Source: an uncultured Eubacteriales bacterium | GTDB lineage: Bacteria; Bacillota; Clostridia; Oscillospirales; Oscillospiraceae | Direction: 5' to 3' | NCBI GenBank assembly: GCA_949283375.1 | Contig: CASDSM010000036.1 | Location: 1 to 64,000, forward strand | Length of the DNA stretch: 64,000 nucleotides | In this document: piece after piece, positions 8,127-16,220 of the stretch | Position numbering within the stretch: position 1 is the stretch's first letter | Layout of the letters: each line of letters begins with the position of its first letter | The notes under the pieces: model-generated | What the model was told of the DNA's origin: nothing | Database searches by the model: none | Seen by the model: the letters and a program-made list of their open reading frames with translations, nothing else | Position numbers and translations under genes: made by a program

Positions 8127-9583
8127 GATACCACCTCCTGCTGTTCCAGCGGGTCGGAGACCGTCTCGCTCTGGGGGATGCGCACCGTCACCGTAGTCCC
8201 CTCCGCCCCGCTCTCGACGGACAGGCCGTAGCCCCTGCCAAAGAGCAATCCGATCCGCTCATGGACAGTGGCGAGGCCAAAGCCGGTCCGGTCGGTGCCT
8301 TCGAGGGAGGCGCGCACCTGGCGCAGCTTCTCCGGCGTCATGCCCACACCGTTGTCCGCGACGGTGAGCACGATGTCCTCCCCCTCCGCGCGGCCGGTCA
8401 CGCGGATACAGCCCTGGCCGCGCTTGAGCTTGATGCCGTGGTAGAGGGAGTTCTCCACCAGCGGCTGGAGCGTGAGCTTGGGGATGCGGCAGCGGGAGAG
8501 CGCGCTGTCGATCTGGATGGAATAGGTCAGAATGTCGCGGTAGCGCGTCTGCTGGATCTCCATATAGCTGCGCACATGCTTCTCCTCCTCCGCGAGGGTG
8601 ATGATGTCCCGCCCGCTGCTCAGCGAGGTGCGGAAGAAGGCGGAGAGGCTGGTCACCATCTGCTCGGCCTCGCCGGTCTGCCCCATCTCGATGAGCCAGA
8701 TGATGGTGTCGAGCGTGTTATAGAGAAAATGCGGGTTGATCTGCGCCTGCAGCAGGGCGAGTTCCGCCTTGCGCAGGCTGACCTGCTCGAGCTGATTCTG
8801 CCGGATGAGGGCGTTGAGCTGTGAGACCATCTGCTCCACGCCGCCGTTGAGGGCCTGGATCTCGCTCACCTCGCTGGAGACCGGCTGTCCGGGCGTCAGG
8901 TCGCCCATCCCGATGGCCTCCACGCGGCGGCAGAGGGTGTCCATCCGCGCAGAGAGCTGGCTGGTCATCCGGCGGGCGTGGTGGAGCAGGAGGGCGAGCA
9001 GCGCGGCGGCGGCGAGGCCCAGAAAGAGGAGCTGGCTGCGGATCTGCACCAGCAGGTCGTTTTGCAGGGCGTTGAGATGGCTCGCCTCGTAGTACAGATA
9101 GGTGTACATGTACTCCTGGATCAGATCGGTGAGGATATAGATGTTGTACTCGAGCTGATTCTGCCGCTCGTCATAGCTCTCCGTCTCGGCGATGAGGTAG
9201 ATCTTCTCCTCCAGGTTCTCGCTCAGATTGAGCACGCTCTCGATGGCCTGGAGGGAATTCTCGTCCGTGGTGGTCGCGATCAGCTCGGCGGCGATCTGCT
9301 GGGCCTGCTGGACCTACTCCACCGGCAGGCCGGTGGAGTACTGGCTTCCCACCACATAGTAGTACATCACCAGATCGATGTTGGCCTTGAAGCTCTGGTT
9401 GAACTCGGAGGCCACCGTGACGTTGTGCGTCAGGGCGCGGTAGCTCTGTGTGTAGTGCAGCAGCTCGCCGAGCAGGATGGCGGCGATGAGCAGCATGGGA
9501 ACGATGCAGGCGTAGACCAGGCGGCTGAGCCACCGCTGCAGGGTGATCTGCCGGGGACGGCGCTGCCGCCACGGCGCGCTCAC
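8123..9583 (-). pseudogene. LytS/YesM-type sensor histidine kinase (AraS-like), interrupted by an in-frame amber codon
   Basis: The 487-codon frame has one TAG at 9314-9316 (codon 90); the frame is open on both sides and unshifted. Before it are a membrane anchor (residues about 20-42) and the start of the extracellular sensor. After it come the rest of the sensor, the second membrane helix (LLFLGLAAAALLALLL), HAMP, His-kinase box INPHFLYNTLD, and ATPase motifs (ENSLYHGIK, DNGVGM, GFGLATVHERI). One base change would restore it (TAG from GAG or CAG). GTG 9235 could restart translation but would lose the first anchor and half the sensor. It may be a true nonsense mutation or a sequence error. 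Confidence 0.75.
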
Positions 9584-11203
9584 CGCCGGCCTCCCTGCCC
9601 GCCGGCGCGGTAGTCGCGCGGGGTACAGCCCTGCGTCTTCTTGAACAGAAAGCTGAAATAGTGCGCGTCCTTATAGCCCACGGCAAAGGCGATCTCGCTC
9701 GAGCGCATCCGGGTGGTGCGCAGAAGGGTGCAGGCCCGCTCCATCCGCCGCTCGGTGACGTACTCGGTGAAGGTCTTGCCCATCTCCTGGCTGAAGAGGG
9801 CGGAGAAATAGCTCGCAGAGAGGTTGACCGCCCGGGCCACCTGGTTGAGGGAGAGTGAGTCGTCGGTATAGTGCTGCTCGATATAGTCCCGCGTCTGGGC
9901 CATGAGGTCGTGGTAGCGCCCGGCGCTGCTCTCCTCGCGCAGCCCGATCGCGCAGGTGAGCAGGGCGCGCATATACGTCTCCATCTGCTCGCGGGTGCGG
10001 ATCTGCGCCACTGGGCTCTGCGCGCCGATGCAGGTGAGCAGGCGGTCCCGGCTCAGCCCCTCCTGCTCCACATAGGCGGTGGCGGCAAATCGGGTGTTGA
10101 GCAGGATATACTGGCAGAAGAGGACGGAGCCGACCGCCTCCTCTCCGATGCTGTCGAGGTATTCCGTCACGAAGTCCTCCACCTCGCTGGGAAGGCCGGT
10201 GCGCAGGAAGTGCTGAATGCGCGCGGGGTCGATGGCGGAGGTGTTGAGCTTCTGGAGCTTGCGCTCCTCCTCCCCCGGGTCGAGGGAGGGGGCCTGCCGC
10301 CCGCTGAGCACATGCTCGTCCGAATAGAGGAAGCGGTAGGAGAGCGTCCGGCTCACGGCGGAAAAACAGCCCGGCAGCTGGGAGAGGCGTGCGACCGGCG
10401 TCCCGGCTGCGACATACCAGTCGATCCCCTCCTGCGCGCCGCGGCACCGGCGCTCGATCGCCTCCACACAGCGGCGGGTGAGGTCCTCAATGTCCCAGTC
10501 CCGCCCCTTGATGAGCACGGCATAGGTGGTCAGATTCCAGCGGAAGAGGAGCATCGCCGGGCTGCAGGAGAGCATCTGCGTCAGCTCCTCCTGCAAGCGG
10601 GCGAGAGGCTCGGAGTACTGGTCGGAGTTCCCCTGCTGTAAGAGGAACTGGACGATGTTGTACTGCGCGGCGGAGATGTCCAGCCCCAGCGGGGCAGCCT
10701 GCTCAATAGATCTCCGTCACGGTGAGTTGGCCGGAGACCAGGCGCTCAAAGAAGCGGCGGCGGGAGAACTGCTCGTACTCCTGCGCCTCCAGGCGGAACT
10801 TCTCGTAGTAGACCGCCTGCTCCTGCTCGGCGTCCATCTTCTCGCGCAGCTCGGAGAGCACCTTGATGAGGGCGGCCTTGGTGATCGGCTTGAGCAGGTA
10901 CTGCTCCACCCCCACCTCGATCGCCTTGCGCGCGTACTCAAAGTCGTCATAGCCGGAGACGATGATGATGCGGAGATTGGGCATCTCCGCGCGGACGATG
11001 CGCGCGAGCGAGAGCCCGTCCAGAAACGGCATCCGGATATCGGTGATCAGGATGTCCGGCTGGGTCTGGCGGATCTGTGGGAGGGCCGCCTCCCCGTCCG
11101 GGGCGTCTCCCACCAGCACAAAGCCATACTGCTGCCAGGGCACAATGGTCTTCAGTCCGTCCCGGACCACAATCTCGTCTTCTACCAGAAATACCTTGTA
11201 CAT
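9580..11203 (-). pseudogene. YesN-type response regulator (AraT-like), split by a frameshift
   Basis: Codons 1-166 (11203-10703) hold a complete receiver domain (acidic E8-D9, phospho-Asp55 in ITDIRMP, Lys in LLKPI) and the start of the linker, then TGA at 10703-10705. Dropping one T at 10705 joins the linker to a frame starting GAG CAG GCT (10704), continuing without stop to 9580. That frame carries the rest of the linker and an AraC-type double HTH (LNQVARAVNLSASYFSALF ... SSEIAFAVGYKDAHYFSFLFKK). A single-base insertion therefore splits a roughly 540-residue activator. The ATG of the kinase overlaps its end by 4 nt. Confidence 0.78.
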
Positions 11204-11242
11204 GGGCGCTCCCTGCCTCTCTGCGGCGTCTCTTTTGATGGT

Positions 11243-11248
11243 ATTATA
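11243..11248 (-). promoter_or_regulatory. -10 box of the three-component operon promoter
   Basis: TATAAT on the minus strand (complement of 11243-11248), about 40 nt upstream of the response-regulator ATG at 11203. No good -35 is seen at 17 nt, which is typical of activator-dependent promoters. Confidence 0.5.
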
Positions 11249-11316
11249 TCATTTATCAAAGAGTCGAAAGTTTGTTTTCGTTGGATTTTACGCTGTTATT
11301 TTACGCCGCCGTCCAA

Positions 11317-11361
11317 AAGCGCCCCGCGCGCCGTGCAAAACGCGCGGCGCGCGGGGCGCTT
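11317..11361 (-). terminator. Terminator of the MATE gene
   Basis: A 17-bp perfect stem (11317-11333 with 11345-11361), 11-nt loop, followed on the minus strand by a TTTT run. Confidence 0.85.
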
Positions 11362-11373
11362 AGGCGGACAGAC

Positions 11374-12756
11374 TCAGGCCGTCTGGCCAGTCCTCTTTTC
11401 ACCGCGCGGCAGACGGCGCAGGAAGCGCAAGAGCATCCATCCGGCCACTGCCGCCATCACGCACTCGGCGACCGCCTGGGCATAGGGCAGGCCGTAGAGC
11501 GGGAAGAGGGCGTTGAGCAGGTAGAGCAGCGGGATCTCCAGGGCGACCTTGCGCAGAATGGCGAGGGTGAGGGACTCCTTTCCCATCCCCACCGCCTGGA
11601 AAACGCCGACGCAGAGGAAGTCAAAGGCGAGGAAGGGCTGGGCAAGGCAGAAGCCCTGGAGGAAGCGCGCCCCGTAGGCGACCGTCTCGCTCTCGTTGAT
11701 GAACAGCCCCACCAGCGGCCCGGCGGCAAAGAACATCGCCGCGGAGGAGAGCAGCATCAGGGTCTCGGTGATCCGCGCGGAGAAGAACAGGCCCTCGCGC
11801 AGCCGCCTGCTGTTGCCGGAGGAGTAGTTGTAGCTGATGAGGGGCATCACGCCCTGGGAGAACCCCATGCCGATGTACATGGGGACCATATTGATCTTCA
11901 CGCAGATCCCCATCGCCGCCAGGGCGGTGGTGGCATAGCCGGCGGCGAGGTTGTTGAGCACGGTGCTGCCCACCACGTTGAGCAGGTTCTGGATGGAGGC
12001 GGGCACACCGACGGCGCAGACGCCGAGGACGATCTGCCGCCGGAAGGTGAGGTAGCGCGGCGAGATGCGCACGCAGGTGCTCCTGCGCTTGACGGCGAGG
12101 TAGATCAGGAAGTAGACCAGGGCGAACAGGTTGGACAGGCAGGTGGCGAGGCCCGCACCCGCCGCCCCCATGCCAAAGCCCCAGGGGAGGATGAAGATGG
12201 GGTCGAGGACCACGTTGAGCAGGCAGCCGCTCATCGTGCCGATGCTCGCGTGCAGGGCGGCCCCCTCCGAGCGGATGAGGTAGGCCATCACCACATTCAG
12301 GATGGACGGGATCGCCCCGATGGTGACCGTCCAGAGGAGATAGGCGTCCGTCCCCGGACCGGTCACCGCGTCCGCCCCCAGGAGGGTGAGCAGCGGCGCG
12401 CGCAGCACCGTGCAGAGGAGGGAGAAGAGCCCCCCGCTGATGAGCGCCCCGTAAAAGCCGAAGGCGGAGCAGCGATAGACCGTCTCCATCTCCCGGCGGC
12501 CCATCGCCCGGCTCATCATGCTCGAACTGCCGACGCCGAAGAGATTGTTCACCGCGTTGAAGGCCAGCAGCACCGGGGCGGCCAGCGTCACCGCGGCGGT
12601 CTCCACCGGGTCGTTGAGCAGGCCGACAAAATAGGTGTCCGCCATATTGTAGAGCACCATGACCAGCGAGCTGAGAATGGTGGGCACACAGAGGGAGGCC
12701 ACCGCGCTCGGGATGGGCCGGGACTCAAAGAGCTGTTCCCGTTCGATCTCTGCCAT
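11374..12756 (-). CDS. MATE-family multidrug/metabolite efflux transporter
   Basis: 460 residues with twelve predicted membrane helices, the usual MATE length. N-terminal 'VASLCVPTILSSLVMVLYNMADTYFVG' and the central 'LNVVLDPIFI' repeat are typical of the DinF/NorM-like branch common in Firmicutes. It exports organic cations or drugs using an H+ or Na+ gradient; the substrate is unknown. It lies 95 nt downstream of a DtxR-family repressor in the same orientation, separated by a strong hairpin, so partial read-through or separate transcription are both possible. Confidence 0.9.
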   Translation of the reverse strand: MAEIEREQLFESRPIPSAVASLCVPTILSSLVMVLYNMADTYFVGLLNDPVETAAVTLAAPVLLAFNAVNNLFGVGSSSMMSRAMGRREMETVYRCSAFGFYGALISGGLFSLLCTVLRAPLLTLLGADAVTGPGTDAYLLWTVTIGAIPSILNVVMAYLIRSEGAALHASIGTMSGCLLNVVLDPIFILPWGFGMGAAGAGLATCLSNLFALVYFLIYLAVKRRSTCVRISPRYLTFRRQIVLGVCAVGVPASIQNLLNVVGSTVLNNLAAGYATTALAAMGICVKINMVPMYIGMGFSQGVMPLISYNYSSGNSRRLREGLFFSARITETLMLLSSAAMFFAAGPLVGLFINESETVAYGARFLQGFCLAQPFLAFDFLCVGVFQAVGMGKESLTLAILRKVALEIPLLYLLNALFPLYGLPYAQAVAECVMAAVAGWMLLRFLRRLPRGEKRTGQTA

Positions 12757-12812
12757 CAGATTCCACGTTCCTTTCCTGGCAATCCATGTGATTTCTCTAT
12801 TGCAAACAGCAA

Positions 12813-12841
12813 CCCGGCCGGCCCCGTCGGGGCCGGCCGGG
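12813..12841 (-). terminator. GC-rich hairpin after the DtxR-family gene
   Basis: A 13-bp perfect stem (12813-12825 with 12829-12841) with a 3-nt loop, just past the regulator stop. On the minus strand it is followed by a moderately T-rich stretch (TTGCTGTTTGC), so termination may be partial. Confidence 0.65.
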
Positions 12842-12851
12842 GAGATGCGTT

Positions 12852-13253
12852 TTATTCTTCCGGGAAGGGGGAGAGGCCCCGTTCCTGCAAAAAGCGGAGG
12901 ATCCGCTCCGTCGAGGTACTGCTGATGACGTGCTCCATCGCGCAGGCGTCCTCGCTGGCCTGGGCCTCCTCCACCCCCATCACCTCCTGCAGCAGCGTTT
13001 GCAGGATGGCGTGCTTCTGGGAGGTGAGCTTTGCGATGCGCCGGCCCTCCTCCGTCAGGTAGATCTCGCGGTAGCGCTCGTTTTCCACCAGTCCCTTCTG
13101 GTGCAGGACGTTCATCGCGTTGTTCACGCTCGCCTTGGACACGTTCAGCCGCGCGGCGATGTCGCTGACCCGGGCGCTGCCGGTCTGGGCGGAGAGCTCA
13201 TAGACCGCCTCGAGGTAGTTCTCCATGGAAAATGTGAGCTTGGAACGCGCCAC
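12852..13253 (-). CDS. DtxR/MntR-family metal-dependent transcriptional repressor
   Basis: 133 residues from GTG 13253, chosen because AAGGAGG lies 6 nt upstream and the protein then begins just before the conserved helix (SMENYLEAVYELS). It has a winged HTH (VSDIAARLNVSKASVNNAMNVLHQKGLV) and a dimerisation/metal domain with H, E and C ligands (EDACAMEHVIS). There is no SH3-like third domain, as in MntR. It senses Mn2+ or Fe2+ and represses target genes. Its adjacency to the MATE gene suggests, but does not prove, that it regulates that exporter. Confidence 0.85.
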   Translation of the reverse strand: MARSKLTFSMENYLEAVYELSAQTGSARVSDIAARLNVSKASVNNAMNVLHQKGLVENERYREIYLTEEGRRIAKLTSQKHAILQTLLQEVMGVEEAQASEDACAMEHVISSTSTERILRFLQERGLSPFPEE

Positions 13254-13352
13254 GCTATCCCTCCTTCGCACCGGTCCGGCGGCGTCTGCGGGACGAATTG
13301 TGTCCCTCTTGCGCTGCGGCGATATGATATTCTGCCGCATGCGTTCTATTTT

Positions 13353-13380
13353 ATTATACACCCCGGCGGGCAGTTAGCAA
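13353..13380 (-). promoter_or_regulatory. Promoter of the DtxR-family gene
   Basis: Minus-strand TTGCTA (complement of 13375-13380), 16-nt spacer, TATAAT (complement of 13353-13358). The leader to GTG 13253 is about 90 nt. Confidence 0.65.
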
Positions 13381-13413
13381 AGAGAAACGCCCGCCGGCCT
13401 CTGGGGTATGCCA

Positions 13414-13452
13414 AGAGGAGAGGAGACCGTGCAATACGTTCTCCTCTCCTCT
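13414..13452 (-). terminator. Hairpin at the end of the hydrogenase operon
   Basis: A 13-bp perfect purine/pyrimidine stem: AGAGGAGAGGAGA (13414-13426) with its complement at 13440-13452, 13-nt loop. It lies 39 nt after the last hydrogenase gene. Confidence 0.6.
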
Positions 13453-13490
13453 CTTGTCTGTCTTCTCTGACTGCGCGGCCTCCGCGCCGC

Positions 13491-13880
13491 TCACTGCCCC
13501 TCTTCCTGGTTGCGCTCCCGCAGGACGTTCACCGGGGTGACAATGATCTGCCCCTGTCCGTCGAGCAGGTTGTCCGGCAAAAAGAGGCGCTCGCTGGTGT
13601 CCAGGCCCTCAAAGGTGAGGTCCATCAGCTCGCACAGCTCCCGCTCGGCCCACTCGGCGGCGGCGTCATAGATGGGGACGATGGAGGGCAGCACCTTCTC
13701 CCCGCGCACCTCATAGCAGCGCGCCTCCGCGCCGCAGTCGTAGTCATAGGTGACCACCGTCTCCCCCTGCTTGTCCACATGGGCGTGGATGCAGATGAGC
13801 AGGTGGCCTCCCTCGCGCATCTCGCGCGCGGTGGAGAGGATCTCGTCCCGGGTGATCTCGATCTTTCGATTCGTTTGCAT
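13491..13880 (-). CDS. Hydrogenase/complex I 30-kDa-like subunit (NuoC/MbhK-like)
   Basis: 129 residues, soluble. The C-terminal half has the NuoC-family signature: AEWAERELCELMDLTFEG, then RLFLPD. In group 4 [NiFe] hydrogenases this subunit (MbhK, EchD) sits on the peripheral arm beside the large subunit. It is the last gene of the operon, 15 nt after hypE and 12 kb from the large-subunit gene that it normally neighbours. It is a little short for the family, as expected for a hydrogenase-type rather than a complex I protein. Confidence 0.8.
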   Translation of the reverse strand: MQTNRKIEITRDEILSTAREMREGGHLLICIHAHVDKQGETVVTYDYDCGAEARCYEVRGEKVLPSIVPIYDAAAEWAERELCELMDLTFEGLDTSERLFLPDNLLDGQGQIIVTPVNVLRERNQEEGQ

Positions 13881-13895
13881 CTTCCAAACACCGCC

Positions 13896-14897
13896 TTAAC
13901 AGATTCTCGGGAGCTGTGCCCCGGTGAGGACGCCGAGCACCCGCCCGACGCCCAGGAAATTGTGCAGCACCACCCGGCCGGGATACCGCTCGGTCACCCG
14001 GCCGATCTCCGCCGCCTCCTCCCCGCCGGGGAGGGCGCGCAGGGCAGCCAGCACCGCCTCCGCCCGCTCCGGGGCGCAGACGGCGAGGAGCTTGCCCTCA
14101 TTCGCACAGTAGAGCGGGTCCAGCCCGAGCAGATCGCAGGCCGCGCGAACCGGCGGATGGATGGGGAGGGCATCCTCCTCCAGCTCGATGGAGAAGGTCC
14201 GGCCCTCGGTGAACTCGTTGAGCGTGGTCGCCACGCCGCCGCGGGTGGGGTCGCGCAGGACGCGCACACCCCCCGCCTCCCACGCCGCACGGGCCAGGCG
14301 GTGGAGGGGCCGGCAGTCCGAGCGCAGGGCGTCTCCCCCGGCAAAGCCGTTGCGGGCCATCATCACCGCCGCGCCGTGATCCCCCAGCGCGCCGGAGATC
14401 AGCACCCGGTCCCCCGGGCGGATGGCGTCCGGCGTCAGGCCGGGGCAGGCCAGCGTGCCGATGCCCGAGGTGTTGAGGTACACGCCGTCCCCTCGTCCCC
14501 GCTCGACCACCTTGGTGTCGCCGGTGACGATCTGCACCCCCGCCTCCCGGGCCGTCCGGGCAATGGAGGCAATAATCCGCTCCAGGTCTGAGAGGGGGAA
14601 CCCCTCCTCCAGAATCACGCCGAGGCTGAGGCAGCGCGGGATGCCGCCGCACATGGCCAGGTCGTTCACTGTCCCGCAGACCGCCAGCTTGCCGATGTCC
14701 CCGCCGGGGAAGAAGAGCGGTTGGACCACAAAGCTGTCGGTGGAGAACACCAGCGGCCCCGCGAGGTCGAGCGCCGCCCCGTCCCCCAGAGCGCTCAGCG
14801 CCGGGTTGTCAAAGGCGGGCAGCATCAGCTCCCGGATCAGCTCCGCCGTCTTGCGTCCGCCGCTGCCGTGGTCCAGCGTGACGACAGGTTCGTTCAT
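13896..14897 (-). CDS. hypE: Hydrogenase maturation factor HypE (carbamoyl dehydratase)
   Basis: 333 residues, the usual length. HypE dehydrates a carbamoyl group on its C-terminal Cys to give the cyanide ligand of the NiFe site. The C-terminus is PRIC, with the required terminal cysteine, and the PurM-like ATP-binding fold is recognisable (DHGSGGRKTAELI, GDTKVVERG). ATG 14897 overlaps the hypD stop by 4 nt. It works with HypF, whose gene is in the same operon. Confidence 0.95.
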   Translation of the reverse strand: MNEPVVTLDHGSGGRKTAELIRELMLPAFDNPALSALGDGAALDLAGPLVFSTDSFVVQPLFFPGGDIGKLAVCGTVNDLAMCGGIPRCLSLGVILEEGFPLSDLERIIASIARTAREAGVQIVTGDTKVVERGRGDGVYLNTSGIGTLACPGLTPDAIRPGDRVLISGALGDHGAAVMMARNGFAGGDALRSDCRPLHRLARAAWEAGGVRVLRDPTRGGVATTLNEFTEGRTFSIELEEDALPIHPPVRAACDLLGLDPLYCANEGKLLAVCAPERAEAVLAALRALPGGEEAAEIGRVTERYPGRVVLHNFLGVGRVLGVLTGAQLPRIC

Positions 14898-16012
14898 CTC
14901 TCCGCCTCCTCTCCATCCGTCAGGCCGCGGTAGCGGTATGCCGCGGCGCAGGCCCCCTCGCCGGAGACCATGCACGGTCCCACCGGCGTCTCCGGCGTGC
15001 AGGCGCGCGCGAAGAGGGGGCAGTCCTCCGGACCGCACTCGCCGCAGATCACCTCGCCGCAGCGGCAGCGGGCCGGTTCTGCGCCCTCCTCCGCCGGGCC
15101 GAGGGCAAAGCGCTCCCCGGCGTCAAAGGCCCGCCACGCATCGCGCAGGCGCAGGCCGCTGGCGGGAATCTCCCCCAGGCCGCGCCAGCGGGCATCCACC
15201 GGCTCGAGCACCCGCTCCATCAGGGCGCGGGCGGCGGGATTGCCCTCCTGGGCGACGGCGCGGAGGTACTCGTTTTCCAGCTTGGGCGCGCCGTCTCTCA
15301 CCTGCCGCAGCAGGGCGCAGAGGGCAGCGAGCAGGTCGCCCGGCTCAAAGCCCGCCACCACCGCCGGGAGCCCATATTCCTCTGGCAGGAAGCGGAAGGC
15401 CTCGGCGCCGATCACCGTCGCCACATGGCCGGGGCAGAGAAAGCCGTCCACCCGCGCCCCCGGCCGGGCGAGTAGGGCCCGCAGGGCGGGCGGCGTCAGC
15501 TTCAGGAGGGAGAGCAGGGAGAAGTTTTTCAGCCCCCGGCGCTCCGCCTCCAGCACGGTGAGGGCGGTGCCAGGCGCGGTGGTCTCAAACCCCACGCCGA
15601 GGAAGACCACCTCCCGCTCCGGACAGTCCCGCGCGATCTCCAGCGCGTCCATCGGGGAGTAGACCCACCGCACGTCCGCCCCCTCCGCCCGGCAGCGCGC
15701 GAGCGTCCGGTCCGGACGGCTGCCGGGCACGCGCAGCAGGTCGCCGTAGGTGACGACCGTCACCCCCGGCTCCCGGGCAAGGCGCAGGATGCGGTCCACC
15801 TCCCCCGCCGGGGTGACGCAGACCGGGCAGCCCGGCCCGGAGAGCAGCGTCACATTGGCCGGGAGCAGGCGCTTTAGCCCGGCGCGGGCGATCGCCATCG
15901 TGTGCGTCCCGCAGACCTCCATCAGCCGGGTCTCCGGGACCTCCATCCCGGCGAGGGCGGCGACCAGGCGCTCCGTCCCCTCCGGGCGGCGGAAGGCAGA
16001 CTCACTCGGCAT
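14894..16012 (-). CDS. hypD: Hydrogenase maturation factor HypD
   Basis: 372 residues. HypD is the Fe-S scaffold on which, with HypC, the Fe(CN)2CO group is built. Conserved Cys motifs are all present: EVCGTHTMAIA, GPGCPVCVTP, CPGHVATVIG, and the C-terminal [4Fe-4S] ligands in VICGECGPEDCPLFARAC. ATG 16012 overlaps the end of hypC by 11 nt; the downstream overlap with hypE is 4 nt. Confidence 0.95.
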   Translation of the reverse strand: MPSESAFRRPEGTERLVAALAGMEVPETRLMEVCGTHTMAIARAGLKRLLPANVTLLSGPGCPVCVTPAGEVDRILRLAREPGVTVVTYGDLLRVPGSRPDRTLARCRAEGADVRWVYSPMDALEIARDCPEREVVFLGVGFETTAPGTALTVLEAERRGLKNFSLLSLLKLTPPALRALLARPGARVDGFLCPGHVATVIGAEAFRFLPEEYGLPAVVAGFEPGDLLAALCALLRQVRDGAPKLENEYLRAVAQEGNPAARALMERVLEPVDARWRGLGEIPASGLRLRDAWRAFDAGERFALGPAEEGAEPARCRCGEVICGECGPEDCPLFARACTPETPVGPCMVSGEGACAAAYRYRGLTDGEEAER

Positions 16013-16220
16013 CTGCCACCTCCCGGATGGCGGCGAGGTTCTCCAGCGCCTGCTCGCGGCGCAGCTTTTCGATCGCAAAGCCGGCGTGGGCGATCACATA
16101 GTCGCCCACCTTGGGCTCACGGATAAAGTCCACCCGGATGGCACGGCGTACGCCGCCGCGCTCGCCGACGGCGTTGTTGCCGTCGATCTCGGTCAGTTTC
16201 AGGGGTATGGCCAGGCACAT
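16002..16220 (-). CDS. hypC: Hydrogenase maturation chaperone HypC
   Basis: 72 residues. It begins MCLAIPLKL with the essential Cys2, which binds the Fe(CN)2CO unit and hands it to the large subunit. The rest has the OB-like 'VGDYVIAHAGFAIEKL' pattern. It overlaps hypF by 22 nt and hypD by 11 nt, so translation is coupled. Confidence 0.95.
   Translation of the reverse strand: MCLAIPLKLTEIDGNNAVGERGGVRRAIRVDFIREPKVGDYVIAHAGFAIEKLRREQALENLAAIREVADAE

Noticed and set aside
9314-9316. Programmed read-through or pyrrolysine at the amber codon
   Set aside because: No pyl genes or read-through context are visible, and relatives of this kinase do not use it to my knowledge. A point mutation or an error is simpler.
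10703-10705. Selenocysteine at the UGA, or programmed frameshift
   Set aside because: Reading through the UGA stays in a wrong frame and would not join the halves. There is no slippery heptamer or stem directly after it.
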